NCBI GenBank assembly: GCA_023078685.1
Contig: JALGAS010000004.1
Location: 124,001-188,000 of the forward strand
From: Neopestalotiopsis rosae
Lineage: Eukaryota; Ascomycota; Sordariomycetes; Amphisphaeriales; Sporocadaceae
Length of the DNA: 64,000 bases
Direction of reading: 5' to 3'
Translations under genes and position numbers: made by a program
Shown here: positions 1 to 11,737 of the stretch, piece after piece
Layout of the letters: each line of letters starts with the position of its first letter
How positions within the stretch are numbered: the first letter of the stretch is position 1
Notes under the pieces: generated by a model
The model's input: the letters and a program-made list of their open reading frames with translations, nothing else
Databases searched by the model: none
Told to the model about the DNA's origin: nothing

Positions 1-537
1 CCATGCCTGAAATAGCGACTCTTGGCCGTATTACCAATCTCGTCCACTTCTTTTGTGTTGTCAATTTAAAAGTGAAGCTTCTTGCGAGCTCTTACGAACT
101 TGAATCTCTCACCTCCATTGATCCCATACATGTTGCACACGAGCTTGTACTATGTAGCAATGTTGGTGCGGCCGCCGATGCTGATGGGACACAAAGGTGG
201 TAAGCAGGGGTGCAATGACGATATATGCGCACCCAGAAGGGAAACACATGCATTTTCCGCTGAGAGATCAACCCCACCATCCGCCCGCACATCCCACCAC
301 CCCGCATTCTTTCCGCTAGTAATCCACCAAGGGAGCCCGCCGAGCTCCAAGGACCCTGAGGGGCACCGAGCTGTGGGAATGTGTATATAAACTTCTGTGT
401 GTGCACGACGTAACGGTTTCTTTGCTTGAGACAATTGCGTAAAGAATAATCTCCAAATCTTGACAAACCTTGACCACTTTTGAAATATCTTCTTCACTCT
501 ACTATACCCGTATTCCATCTCACACACAACTTCCACA
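1..537 (+). promoter_or_regulatory. Upstream region of the peroxiredoxin gene
   Basis: No convincing gene. Small open frames on both strands lack family features and splice logic. A TATA-like element (TATATAA) lies at 384-390, about 150 bp before the peroxiredoxin ATG, followed by a pyrimidine-rich, CT/CA-type leader typical of fungal 5' UTRs. I take this as promoter plus leader; the exact transcription start cannot be seen. Confidence 0.5.
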
Positions 538-1123
538 ATGTCTAACCTGGTCGGCAAGCCATTCCCCGAGGGCATCAGCTTCACCTATGTTCCCCCAGCT
601 CCAGAGACGTCCGAGGTGACGGCTTGCGGCATGCCCATCAAGTTCGACGCCAGCAAGGAGTTCAAGGACAAGAAGGTCGTCCTCGTCTCCGTCCCAGGCG
701 CCTTTACGCCAACCTGCCAGGCCAACCACCTGTCTGGCTACATTCAAAAGTTTGACGAGCTCAAGAAGGGCGGTGCCGATCTCATCATCTTCATTGCCTA
801 CAACGACCCCTTTGTCATGTCGGCCTGGGGCAAGGCCAACGGCATCGTTGACGACAAGATTGTAAGATGAATCCCCTGCCACATTGCTACAGCACAATAA
901 ATGCCGAGGAGGTGGATGCTAATCCGGCAATTACTCGCTCCAGCTCTTCATGTCCGACGACAACACCGCCTTCAGCTCCAGCATCGGCTGGACCATTCCC
1001 GGCACGCCGCGGACCGACCGTTATGCTCTCGTCGTCGACAAGGGCACTGTCACATATGCTGAGAAGGAGCAGGTCAAAGGCGTCGACGTCTCTGGTGTTG
1101 ATGCTGTCCTGGCCAAGCTCTAG
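538..1123 (+). CDS. Peroxisomal type II (Prx5/PMP20) peroxiredoxin, Asp f 3-like
   Basis: Two exons, 538-861 and 944-1123, joined in phase 0 across an 82-nt intron (GTAAGA donor, CTAAT branch, CCAG acceptor), give 167 residues, the usual length for the family. The thiol peroxidase reduces hydrogen peroxide and alkyl hydroperoxides. The motif PGAFTPTC carries the peroxidatic Cys at residue 60. A second Cys at residue 30 sits where Asp f 3-type proteins have their other conserved Cys. The C terminus ends LAKL, and AKL is a functional variant of the peroxisomal targeting signal PTS1, so location in the peroxisome matrix is likely. The start is the first ATG after a pyrimidine-rich leader and matches the family N terminus. 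Family assignment is secure; localisation is inferred. Confidence 0.95.
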
Positions 1124-1914
1124 AGCGGTGTGGGATTACCGCTGAAACCACCGAGAATATTTTCTACGAGCTAGCAGTCAGGATCAGAGAGTCGTGATTA
1201 GACTGCTTAGAACAGTGTCTAGAACTAGAAAATAAATGTTAGATCAAGATTTGTTCTTTGATGACAGGGTGTACATGAGCAATGTCTCCTCCTCGTCACT
1301 ATGCCTTCATGCAGATTTATTGCAGATGATGCAAAGCAACACCGTCTTGCGGTACAAGGAGATACGCACATCTAGTATTCGTCAGTGACCCCTGCTCAAT
1401 ACATGTTGCATCATCAGGGTTAGATCGGGCCTTGCGGGCTTTGTAAAAGTCATGCTCTGCGCCCTTCCGATCAAAAGCTCCGTGAGTCATTCCCAAGTTG
1501 ACCAATTCGAACGTAGGGAGGTCAAAAGCAATATACCATATCGAATCCCATTGATGAGATAGAGATTGCCATAATGGTACACGATCGGACTGGACGTAAG
1601 CGGCCGAAAAGGCGGATGCCGAGCTGGCTCCAGATGGGCACCGATTCGGGATTTGATGGACCCCACCATCTGCTCAGTCATGCCGATCTGACCACAATGA
1701 AAGCGGAGCGACAAACTTAATCGTTATGGTTGACGCAGCTTGTGTACTAAAACCCTCATCCATGAATTGGCCTTATAATATGATACTCTCTCAAGGATCT
1801 TCAAAGTGACACTTTTTTTTAATAAGTAAGCACATCGATCCCCGAAGCCCCATCCAGAAATAAGAGTAGTCAACTGAAAGTTATCTCTGCACAAGTTGTC
1901 TTTGAAATTCCATC
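1124..1914. other. Intergenic region, no gene seen
   Basis: Holds the 3' region of the peroxiredoxin gene and the promoter of the next gene. Minus-strand open frames at 1317-1714 have no recognisable motif. A TTATAATATGATA stretch near 1773-1785 and a T-rich tract near 1811 could be promoter elements of the downstream gene. Confidence 0.4.
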
Positions 1915-2602
1915 ATGTCTGGGGAGCAAGGCCGACCCCCGTACCCGCCGTTCACAGCAGAGACGGCAAAGACGAAAGTGAAGGCAGCTCAGGATGCATG
2001 GAATACCAAGTGAGAAGTTCCAATCATATCTCTTGTGATTCAGTCTTTCTCATTAGCATGTATCTGATCGAGGCTCGCCCGCCACTGAGCAGAGAACCAC
2101 ACAAGGTCAAGCTAGCCTATACCGAGGACAGCATTTGGCGGAACCGTGACCAATTCTTCACCGGCCGTGATGCCATTGCCGAGTTCCTGACCAAGAAGTG
2201 GGAGAAGGAGGACGGCTACAGGCTCAGGAAAGAGCTATTTGCCTTTGATAGTAACAAGATGTGAGTGTTTGAATTGACTAACTGTTATGTACCCTTCATT
2301 CACCGCATTGGCGTGTCTGAACAAGTTGGAAAGAAATATCACCGCGACGCCATCATGTCACACCTATCTTTATAAACTGACGCCCCGTGTGTCCTAGTGC
2401 TGTCCAGTTCTGGTACGAGTGGCACGATGCAACCGGGCAGTGGTGGAGGACGTACGGCTTGGAAGATTGGACCTTTGCCGACAACGGCCTCATGAGAAAG
2501 AGGCAGATGAGCGGCAACGACGTCAAGATTAGCGATGAGGAGAGATGGTTCAAGGATGGCGTCGACGTCAATACGGTCGACATCTCCGAGAAGCACTGGT
2601 AG
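1915..2602 (+). CDS. DUF1348 family, NTF2/SnoaL-like fold protein
   Basis: Three exons, 1915-2009, 2093-2260 and 2398-2602, with introns 2010-2092 and 2261-2397 (GTGAGA and GTGAGT donors, GCAG and CTAG acceptors), give 155 residues. Both junctions restore family sequence: [17 protein letters not shown] and [16 protein letters not shown]. The pattern RPPYPPFT near the N terminus, then [10 protein letters not shown], then [10 protein letters not shown] is typical of DUF1348, a small family with the NTF2-like alpha/beta cone fold. Function is not established; cytosolic location is suggested by the lack of a signal peptide or membrane segment. The fold often binds small hydrophobic ligands, but no catalytic residues can be assigned here. 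Family assignment is confident, role unknown. Confidence 0.93.
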
Positions 2603-5068
2603 GGGTATATGTTCTAGACCATTGGGAGAGGGAAGAGCAGAGGGTTTCTTCCATGAGCGTGACCTTTGGCTCACGTGTCCATGGCGATGGGAAGTGTTTA
2701 TTACCTGAACTATCAATTGGCTTATTTTGAGACCGTGGTGTTTCTGTACTGGAAAAGAGAATTTACTATTGCTTTCCCTCCCGGCACTCGCGGCAACCCT
2801 CAGGCTACTTCAGCGAGTAATGTCTCCGCGGGCCGCAGGCACACTGGTCCAGGGCAGACAGCCTGACAGGTGAACCGTGACACCACATTCCGCCTGCCCT
2901 TCCGCCTGCCCTTCCGCTTTGACAGCTCGTCGATCCGGGTCAGGAACCCAGTGATCGACAAGGTCGCCAATCCCTGAACTTTTTCCGATGCATGGGCTCT
3001 TCGGAACCGAAGAATGATGTTATCACGGTCAACTGTCCGAATTCGAGTCTCTGTAAATTGCAATCCAGTGAATTCTCGAACATATGTAGCATTGGCTGCC
3101 TCTTGTGCTGTTCAAAGATTAATTCATGTATGGCAGCTAATTTCTTTTCCAGAGCTGTACCGTTGTCTAAGCATAGAAAGAAAAAAGCAGAACACAAGAC
3201 TATCGATAACTACTTCCACCGTTTCGATAAATTGCCGACGACGTTTTCTCAGGGCCTGGAGCGATTACCGAAACAGTCAACACCTCCGGTAGTCGCACAC
3301 TGAAAAGTGTCGGCGAGCAAGGAGTAAGCCTGGAGAAATCGTGAATTCGTACACTGCGGGGGGAACGCCATCCGGCAATGGAAAATATCATTGCTGGTAG
3401 GCTACCAGGGCAGAGACGACCTCTCAAAGGGAGAAGGGGAGAATTCCGTTGCACTGAGAGCGGAAAAAGACGAAAAACGAGAATACGTCCGGTTCAGTGG
3501 TTGCTTGCGTGGCGTAGCGCCGTTCGATTTAGTTGTGCAGTCTAGAGCTGAGCTACGGATACGCGCTTCCGGCTTTCTTACACTGACCAGCAGCCAGACA
3601 ATTCATATGGCAATTACAATGAAATAATATTACTTTGACTCCTGAAGCTGAGTCTGGAGAATATGGCATGGATACCCAAGCCTCACTATATCCATGAAAG
3701 TGTTCAAGATCTCACGGCGGCTGAGATCTGCACAGCTAGAGGATCTTGACATCTTGGAGATCGTCGTGCTATAGAAGTCTCCACTGGCCGCGTAGTCCAC
3801 TGCGGATGATCATCACAGGAAACTCAAAGGATTACTCAGGTTGAACAGTGAAATATGCAGCTTGACCTTGAAAGTGCGGTGGATAATAGGTAGATCTATG
3901 GGACGAGACCTGCAATTCTATACAATGAGTAACACGTTTTAAATATAGCCAAGGTTCAGATGCACATTATTTCAATGCATATCTAAAGTCTCGTATCATG
4001 AATGCATGAATTATAGAACTCAGTCAAAAAGATCCCTACTAAAATTACAAGTCTCATGAAAGCTCCGTGGCTACCGATAGACAGGCCCGTGAATTGATTG
4101 ATCGGCAAATATCTGCCAGAAGAAGTCTAACGAGTTTCCAGTGAGCTCTTGTTTTGCCACGATTCTGGGCCCTCCTCAAGTTTGAGCCAAGCACTCGGTC
4201 CGAGCTAGTATCTAGTGACGGCGGATAGGTCCGGGCATGGCTGTCTCATTGGCAGAAAACATCGACTTCAGCACACGCCGGCTCATCTTAGTAAACCTTG
4301 AGGATCTTTCAATGAGGGTCCCGGAGCTTTGGTTCATCTTTGCCCAGGAGAGCTCGAGAGCTTCAAGCCAATACCCAGTGAAGACGCAATAGTAGCCAGA
4401 TCAAGTCGAGCCAGGAACAGATTTGCAGCCTGATCTTCAGCTAGGCTTGATTTGTGACGATTGACTCAGGTCTTGTGTAGCCCATTCTCCCTTATTGGAA
4501 GCCGTATCGAATAGTCTGGGTGCGGCGCCGGTGGGATAGAGGCGCTTGTCACATATCACATCGATCCATAGTATTCGAAATAGTATCTAAAGAGGTAGCC
4601 AAATAGGTGGAGCCCTCAGAACTCATGTCGAGGAGTTGAGTCTTGTGCATGTAAAGGATACCAGACTGCCCAGCCGACCCGTTGCCACCCTTCTGGAATC
4701 CCGTCATTGTTCAATTACCATCTGTTGTAGACCACACCCTCTCCTCCCTTCCTTGCAGTGGCTTCGGCACTTTTTCCTAGACCAAGGGTTTTCCCCATCT
4801 TCTGTGCGCAAGCAAAACTTCAAACACTAAACTTTATATCACGCCCATTTCCCAGTTCTGGCCAACGGTCTAAGTTGATCAGAGTTTGTCGATCGTTTCC
4901 GGGTCCCCAACGGCCATAGTCACTCCTTTCTACTACTCCAGAACAACTTCTCTTTACATAAGAACCGATACCCCCAATCCGGTGTTTTAGCCTATACGCC
5001 TGAGAATACATTTGTGTATACCTTCCTTTACCTCTTGATTTCATATATACGCCACTAAGTCTTTGAAA
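2603..5068. other. Long intergenic region (2.5 kb) without a supported gene
   Basis: I see no gene. Several open frames of 60-100 codons overlap each other on both strands and lack motifs or coherent splice structure. A 12-bp unit (ccgcctgccctt) is repeated a little over twice at about 2889-2916. From about 3900 to 4050 the DNA is AT-rich. The last 300 bp before 5069 are probably promoter and leader of the RGS gene. No tRNA or 5S rRNA signature was found. Confidence 0.4.
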
Positions 5069-6532
5069 ATGGGTCTCATGCCACTTACTTATCGACGACC
5101 TGAATATGTCGACCCCCGGACCGTCAGCAGTGACAATCACTCCGAGAATGAAGATGCGTCTCTCCATTCGGAAGAGTCTGGGGCCTCAGCCGGCGTCCCA
5201 GAGGCTCTGACTTTCGACAAGATCATCAGTGGTGGTACCTGTCCGGTGAGTATCACAAATCCCATGATATCCTCTCGTACTCAATAGTAATGAAACTCCA
5301 CAGCCAATGACTATCCGAGATTTCATGAACTATCTCATCTACATAGAGCACTCGGCAGAGAACCTGCAGTTCTTCCTATGGTACAAGGACTATGTCAAGC
5401 GCTTTGACGAGGCGCACACGTCTGACAAACCACTGGCGCCAGAGTGGACTCAGGCCATGGCGGAGGAAACTCTGGCAAAGATTAAAAAGGACGCTGCAGA
5501 GAAGAGAAAGACAGACCCTCTGGCGGCCGAGCTCTTCAAGGGAACCGACTTTGAGGGAAACGGCGGCGAAAAGATCCCCGAAGGCAGAGACCCCTTTCAC
5601 ACTCCGCCGCGGACGCCTGGCAGTGACGACCAATCGACTCTCTACTCCAGCTCACAAGCGCCGACATACCATTCACAGGCGCACGACACTTTTGCAGCCG
5701 TGGGCGCAAAGCAGCCTTGTAAGTCTCAAAATGAAACAGGGTGGCGTTGTCAAGGGAAAAACAAGGTCCTGACCGCAGATACATAGTCACCATTCAGCCC
5801 TTTAGAGCTGAGGTCGATAGAGTCATCGCCACGTACCTGGCCGCCGACGCGCCGCGCCAACTCAACCTGTCCAACCACGAGCACAAGGTGACGATGCACG
5901 CACTGGCCTACACGACGCACCCGTCGGCGTTCCGCCTCATCGCCAGGACGACCGAGAACACGCTCCGCAAGCAGGCGCACCCCAACTTTGTCCGCTGGTC
6001 CATCTGCAACGGCAACCCGGCGCGCGTCTTCTTCGCCCGCGGGCTCGGCGTCGGCGTCATTTTGCTCGCGACCGTGGGCGCCATTGTGCTGACCTGCAGC
6101 CGCGCCGGCCGGGGCTACCGCGCCCTATTCGCCATTGGCTGGGTCCTGGGCATCGCGACGCTCATCGCAGCCTACAAGGGCATGTGCGTCGTGCTACACG
6201 GACTGCACCACCGACACATTCGCCCGTGGGAGCTCTTTGTGACCGAGGATGATCAGCACCACGACGATGAACACACCCTAGGCGGCGGCAGCTCCAAGGG
6301 CAGCTTTGACTCACTGGGTAGCTCCAACAGCTATGAGGACGAGCCGTGGGTGGTCAAGTACGAGAAGCGCAATGTCGTGCGCAAGGTCTTTGACCGCGAG
6401 GTCTGGATTCAGGAGCCGGCGCTGCGGTCGATCCAGGACACCATTTTCCTCCAAGCCATGGGCAGTGCTCTTGTTGGGGCTGCCATTCTCACAGCCATTT
6501 TTGTTGCTGTACCTGGCGGACACTTCTTTTAA
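5069..6532 (+). CDS. RGS-domain protein with three C-terminal membrane segments
   Basis: Three exons, 5069-5245, 5304-5718 and 5787-6532 (introns of 58 and 68 nt with GTGAGT and GTAAGT donors), give 445 residues. The first half of an RGS domain is at about residues 60-95 (MTIRDFMNYLIYIEHSAENL). The second half is at about 198-265 (QPFRAEVDRVIATYL then a HPSAFRLI-type helix). A Ser/Pro-rich insert of about 100 residues lies between them. Three hydrophobic segments follow at about 278-298, 308-330 and 418-440, the last ending the protein. RGS proteins speed GTP hydrolysis by G-alpha subunits, so this is probably a membrane-anchored brake on heterotrimeric G signalling controlling growth or conidiation. 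A. nidulans has several such proteins (RgsA, RgsB, RgsC and others); I cannot say which is the orthologue. An alternative in-frame TTG upstream was ignored. Confidence 0.9.
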
Positions 6533-8077
6533 GTGCCTGTTTGTTCTCGCGGCTCACTTACAAGAGCCACAAAAAGTGTCTTGGTACTCGCTGGGTTTAT
6601 AGAACTGCAGCCACCACTCGTTTCTTCCTTTTCTCTCCCTGTGGCGTTTCATTTGTAGTCTGATTCCTTATGTGGAAACCGACATGAAGATAGGATCATT
6701 GTCGGTCTTTTTAAGATTATGATGGGTGGGCGCTGGGGGGTTCAATTTGTTTGCTCGGTTTGACTGATACCAAATACTATGCTTGAGGAGGGAGACCCGC
6801 CTCGCCTCTTTTTCTTGTACATTACTTGTTTTATACTACTTCTTCCAGCTGTACATACTATATGTATTTGTAATTTGTCTTTTATCATTGTGTGGGTTAT
6901 TGCCCATGACCGCCATGATCATCGTTCATTACTCCCATGACTGGTCATTGATCCGCGACGGCCCCCTCAACATCAATGTTTGCTAGATTTCATGGTCGTC
7001 GGGGAAGTTGATAGGCAAACATGCTTATCAGTATCACTGGCAGTCAACCACATTTTCCTATCCACCTCCAACCTCCAGGCTGCTGAGCGCTGGAAAGGTG
7101 TATCAATTCGGTCATCACTCTAGTAGATTGCAACAAGAACTATAATTAGGAAGCAAGAGGATCGACCGTGAAACGTTTGACCTTGTCTCGATGCAACATG
7201 TAAGCCACCATGAAAGTGAAAACCAAGCAGCTGATTGTGAATTCCGTCTCCGGGTTCCGCTAAATGCCCCTTTGGGGAACCTCGGTCAGATGGACGGCAA
7301 AGATGGATGGTAACCGGGGGAGGGATGGGCCCTTGGGGTATGGTGCCGACCGCCTATCGATAAAAGCTTACAGTGGTTCCCCTAGGCACTTGATAGCTCT
7401 CTATTCCAGCTAAACTCAGAACCCCTGATTCTCTGGGCCGTACTAAATCTTGATTGCCGTGCCGCGTTTCCAGCAGAGGGGTCCAAGATGTATCCATCAG
7501 CCCGTTGATGAGGGCACATGGGTAGCATCTGGCAGTGATCGAGGTCCAGAGGTGCCCTCCTTCCCCCCAACCTATCCCCCTGGTAAAGACTGCTACCGGA
7601 GTGTCCACTTTCAGTCATATTACTGCGCGCAAATCAACCATGTGAGTGAGAATGTGATGACTGGGAACACTTCGGGGTCTCACGCTTTTTGGGTTGTATT
7701 TTTGTTGAGCTCGGGTTCCGATCTTCCTTTGACAGAGTCTGACGTCGAATCCTTTAGAAAGAACCATAGACCAGGGGTAACAGGACTTATCTTTAATATT
7801 TCTCTATTTTTTTTTTGGTTGCTTGATGTCTCCGTAAACCAGAAACGACGTCGGCCTCAACAGCCATACATACTTGCTCAAATCCCATCCAATCCCACCC
7901 ACGCGACAAGACAATCAATCCACAGGCACCCCGAAAAAAAGGCGAAGAACCCTTACCTTAGCTCCGAGGCAATATACTCCCTCCCAGGGCCTGCAGACAA
8001 TTATTACCCCTCCATAAAAAAAATAATCACCAGAGCGACGTCAAGGTGCTTCAGTCAGCACCCAAACCCCTCCTGCG
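6533..8077. other. Intergenic region, RGS 3' end and pantothenate kinase promoter
   Basis: No supported gene. The longest open frame (7450-8115) runs through low-complexity sequence and overlaps the pantothenate kinase start in another frame. Sequence after 7780 becomes rich in T, CCCA and A runs, as in a fungal leader, consistent with the 5' UTR of the gene that starts at 8078. Confidence 0.4.
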
Positions 8078-9848
8078 ATGCCGGACAAGGAAGACTCTCA
8101 GGTCGAACACATTGAAGTCGCGACTTCTAGTCCGGCAGCGGCAGAAGCAGCAGCAGCAACAGCAGCACCGACGATAAGCGGGCCCGATGCGCACCCGCAA
8201 GATGGAAATCCCGGGGAAGAGAGAATCGTTCGACCGCGCGCCCGAACAGAGACCAACACTGCCGAAATAGACAGCACGATTGTACGACCCGGCTCAGTGC
8301 GCATCAATGTCAAGGGCGCCTTCATAGTCGACACCCCCGAGGGGTCGCCGACCAACAACGGTACCGCTGCGCCCGCGGGCAGCACTGCTCACGAGACCAA
8401 GGACATTCGCTTGCCAAACCACACGGCCGTGGTCAGTCATATAGCCGTGGACGTACGTTCTTACCATACACTCCGTCCTTCTGGCCCCTAGCACATGCGC
8501 CTCACGTGCGGGCAGTTCTATTGTGCAATGCGCGAGTTTCCCTTTGCTAACTCACTGTTTGCGCGCCGTAGATCGGAGGCTCGCTGGCCAAGCTCGTATA
8601 CTTTTCCCGCGAGGCGCACTCGAGAGAACCCGGCGGTCGGCTCAATTTTATGAACTTTGAGACGGACCGTATCGACGACTGCATCGAGTTTATGAAACAC
8701 CTCCAAGATAAGCAATTGGTTCTCAATGGATCACGGTCCGGGGACCTTTGTGTCATGGCCACTGGCGGCGGCGCATACAAGTTCTACGACAAGATTAGGG
8801 AAAGGCTCGGTGTAGACGTGGTGCGCGAGGACGAAATGGAGTGTCTAATTGCTGGTACGGTGTTTCTTCCGACTCTGGTGCTGTGGTCCAATTATGTCAC
8901 AGCTGCTAACCTCGTGCGAATCCAGGCCTCGACTTCTTCATAACCGAGATCCCGCGCGAAGTCTTCACCTATTCCGAAACTGACCCCATGCACTTCAAGG
9001 AGCCAGAAGAGAATATATACCCTTACATGCTGGTGAACATTGGCTCTGGCGTAAGCATGCTCAAGGTTTCGGGGCCGAGGACGTTTGAAAGAGTCGGAGG
9101 TACTTCCCTTGGAGGAGGTACACTCTGGGGCTTGCTGTCGTTACTTACGCCGGCCGAGTCATTTGACGAAATGCTGGAAATGGCTGCTCAAGGGGATAAT
9201 GCAAAGGTCGATATGCTGGTGGGCGACATCTACGGCACCGATTATGGCAAGATTGGCCTCAAGAGCACCACAATTGCCTCATCCTTTGGCAAAGTGTTTA
9301 AGATGAAGCGTGAGGCCGAGTCGGAAGCCGAAGACAGCGGTGGCCTGTCCAATGGCGACGACGATCACCATCATCGACGTGCCTCGCAACAACAACAGCA
9401 GAACAATGGCGACGGCGCTTCTTCCTCATCGTCATCGGCACCGGCACCGGCACCGGCGGCGACATCGGGAGTCAAGGCCCGCTTCTCGTCAGCCGACGTG
9501 TCGAGGTCGCTCCTTTACGCGGTCTCCAACAATATTGGCCAGATCGCCTACCTGCAGTCGCAGATCCACAACCTGTCGCACATATACTTTGGGGGCTCTT
9601 TTATCCGCGGGCACCCGCAGACCATGAACACCCTGAGCTACGCCATCAAGTTTTGGAGCAAGGGCGCCAAACAGGCCTACTTTCTCCGGCATGAGGGCTA
9701 CCTCGGCTCCGTCGGTGCCTTTTTGAGGCGTCAACCTAGGAATTGGGGTCGGAGGGGCAGCTTTGAAGAGGCTGCTGGCATCGAGGCCAGAATGAAGGTC
9801 AGGGCGGAAGGGCAAGACATTCAGAGGGTCGATGATGCCATCTCGTAA
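8078..9848 (+). CDS. Type II pantothenate kinase
   Basis: Three exons, 8078-8452, 8572-8854 and 8926-9848 (introns 119 and 71 nt), give 526 residues. It phosphorylates pantothenate, the first step of coenzyme A synthesis, in the cytosol. The first junction builds the ATP-binding motif HIAVD-IGGSLAKLVYF. Later come ATGGGAYKF, the acidic EDEMECLIAGLDFF segment with the expected catalytic Glu, then VNIGSGVS and GGTSLGGGTLWG, all in the order of eukaryotic PanK. The N-terminal 115 residues are Ala/Pro/Thr-rich. An insert between about residues 345 and 400 is rich in Asp, His, Gln and Ser, coded by trinucleotide-like repeats; both are probably disordered. The C terminus (YFGGSFIRGHP, LRHEGYLGSVGAF) matches the family well. 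Homologues are usually regulated by acyl-CoA, not visible here. Confidence 0.95.
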
Positions 9849-10167
9849 ACCTGTTGTGCGAGACTCATGTGATAGAGCGAAGGAGAGGAAAACAAAAACT
9901 ACGGGAAAGAACCAAGTAGGAAACTGCATATGGTAGGCGTTGGGGGCGTCTTCTTGAACTGACATTAGCCTGTTTCGCGGAATCTTTCATGTTATATCGG
10001 GTGGTTTTCATCTAGCACCGCTTCCAAAGCGTCACCAGCTATCTGTTTGATACACGAGCAATGCTCTTACACTTTTCTTCAATTGTAGCCTTGCCGAGTA
10101 TGATGTGATATTGTTGAAAAAAAAAAAACGGTTTCAGACTCAGTGAAAGCAAGAAACATCGCCGACT
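9849..10167. other. Short convergent intergenic region
   Basis: Shared 3' region of pantothenate kinase (plus strand) and the unknown acidic protein (minus strand). A run of about 12 A at 10118-10129 is the only distinctive feature. No gene is seen. Confidence 0.4.
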
Positions 10168-11737
10168 TCACTCCCATGGAATCCAGTCTGGTGGCGGCGG
10201 GGGGCTGAATAACCCTGGATCAAAACCAGATTCACGTCCGATGGATGAGTCGTCACATCGAAAACCCGTGCCATGCCTCTCTGGGGCATCAATGTCCATT
10301 ATATCACTGCCCGACGTCGAGTTCATAAAGGTGGCCATGTCCCATTCGGAGAGACGCAAGGCATGGCGGCCAAGGACATCTGCATTGGGAGCATTTTCTA
10401 GCCCTTCGCCATGAAAGTGCTGCGGCAAAGGCGATGAGAATTGGAATCGAACTCGCTCCTCTCGAAAGAGTTCCCGGTACCATCCTTCATTCTCCACATC
10501 CGAGTCAATGGCGAAATCATCATCAATGGCGTGGTCATGAACGACTCCCTGGATTGGAGGGAGACAATGGGTATGACTGTGTGTGTGGTTACCTCCGTCT
10601 TTGGTTCCGCCCTCTTCGGGGATCACGCAGTCCTCTGGATGCGCGTCGGCGAAAATACAGTGCTGATCATGATCCGAGCCCATGGCGCATTCCTCGTCGC
10701 TCCCATGACGGTGTTGTGGCCGCCCGTGGTTGAACCACGTTGGGCCCAGTCTCGCGTAACGGCAACAATACCATGGCTATAGTTTCAGTATCAGCTGATG
10801 TAAAACAGCCATAACTAAGAATGATACTCGTGCTGGGGAGACATACATCGCTGCGTGGCACTAGGGCCTCATCATCCGATGGCTCATCTAGCATTTCCTC
10901 GTCGGAACTATCACTTAGAGGCGTATTGCCGCGGTCGACGGCAGTCCAGTCGGAATGAGCATCATCATCTGAAGGTATGTCCTCGGATGCGTCTGGAGTT
11001 GGCAGGCATTTCATGGACGGGAATCTCAACAAGTCCATATTGTCCTGCAGGACAGTGCGAGCCTCTTCCACTGGGGCTATTGCATCAACGGCCGGAGACT
11101 CTGGAGGTGGTAGCCATGCTTGTAGAGCAATGAGCTGTTCTTCGAACAAAATTCTCTTCGTATTCGAGTCGAGCTCCCGGCAATTGCCTCTGAGTTCCGT
11201 CACGGGTTTCCAGGCCAGTTTGGTGGCTTCAGGTTTACCAGGCTCTTGCATGAGAACGCGAGCCCCAAGGGTCTTTTGTCTTGTGTGCTTTGGGAAACCC
11301 TTGAGCAAAGTAACAAGATTCCCGTTTGCATCCTGCAGATGAGGTACCCAGCAGATGGTAGCGGCCTTGACCTTGAGGCGACTGTAGTCATTTAGATCGA
11401 AAACATCGACATAATATGGCGGCTCCAAATTGATGTCTCCCCCATCCTCGAAGACCCATATCGGACGGCAAGGTTGTTCGTTGGGTGCAATCATTACCCC
11501 GTGAGCCTCAGCCTGACAGGGTGCTTGACCTAGGTCGTCAATTACAAATGACAAGTCTCTGATGAGAATAACCTCATGCGCGACGTTCTTCTTCTCGAGA
11601 TATCTTGCAATGATTGGCGGCTTTGTGTTCTCAATGCTAGAGTATGGAATCTGGATTTCTTGTCTTTTGAGGCTCCCATCGTCACAGACCTCCCGCACAT
11701 AGTTGTATTTCCATGCTGAGACACGATAACTGGCCAT
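10168..11737 (-). CDS. Unrecognised acidic, low-complexity fungal protein
   Basis: Two exons, 11737-10847 and 10776-10168, joined in phase 0 across a 70-nt intron (GTATGT donor, CTGAT branch, ATAG acceptor), give 499 residues. I do not recognise the family. Residues 1-200 look folded and may hold one domain (patterns such as RPIWVFEDGGD and PPYYVDVFDLNDY). Residues 235-300 are very acidic and Ser/Asp-rich. The C-terminal 200 residues are His/Asp/Pro-rich and probably disordered, with a Pro run near the end (SPPPPPDWIPWE). No signal peptide or membrane segment is visible. The two open frames either side of the intron read continuously once spliced, and codon use resembles the neighbours, so it is a real gene. 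Acidic tails of this sort are often nuclear, but that is only a guess. Confidence 0.8.

Noticed and set aside
2889..2916. 12-bp tandem repeat ccgcctgccctt
   Set aside because: Only a little over two copies; no sign of a functional array.
7450..8115. 221-codon frame ending inside the pantothenate kinase start
   Set aside because: Low-complexity leader sequence, no motif, and it overlaps the kinase N terminus in another frame.
8141..8170. GCA/CAG-rich stretch as a microsatellite
   Set aside because: It codes for the Ala-rich N terminus of pantothenate kinase, so it is reported within that gene.
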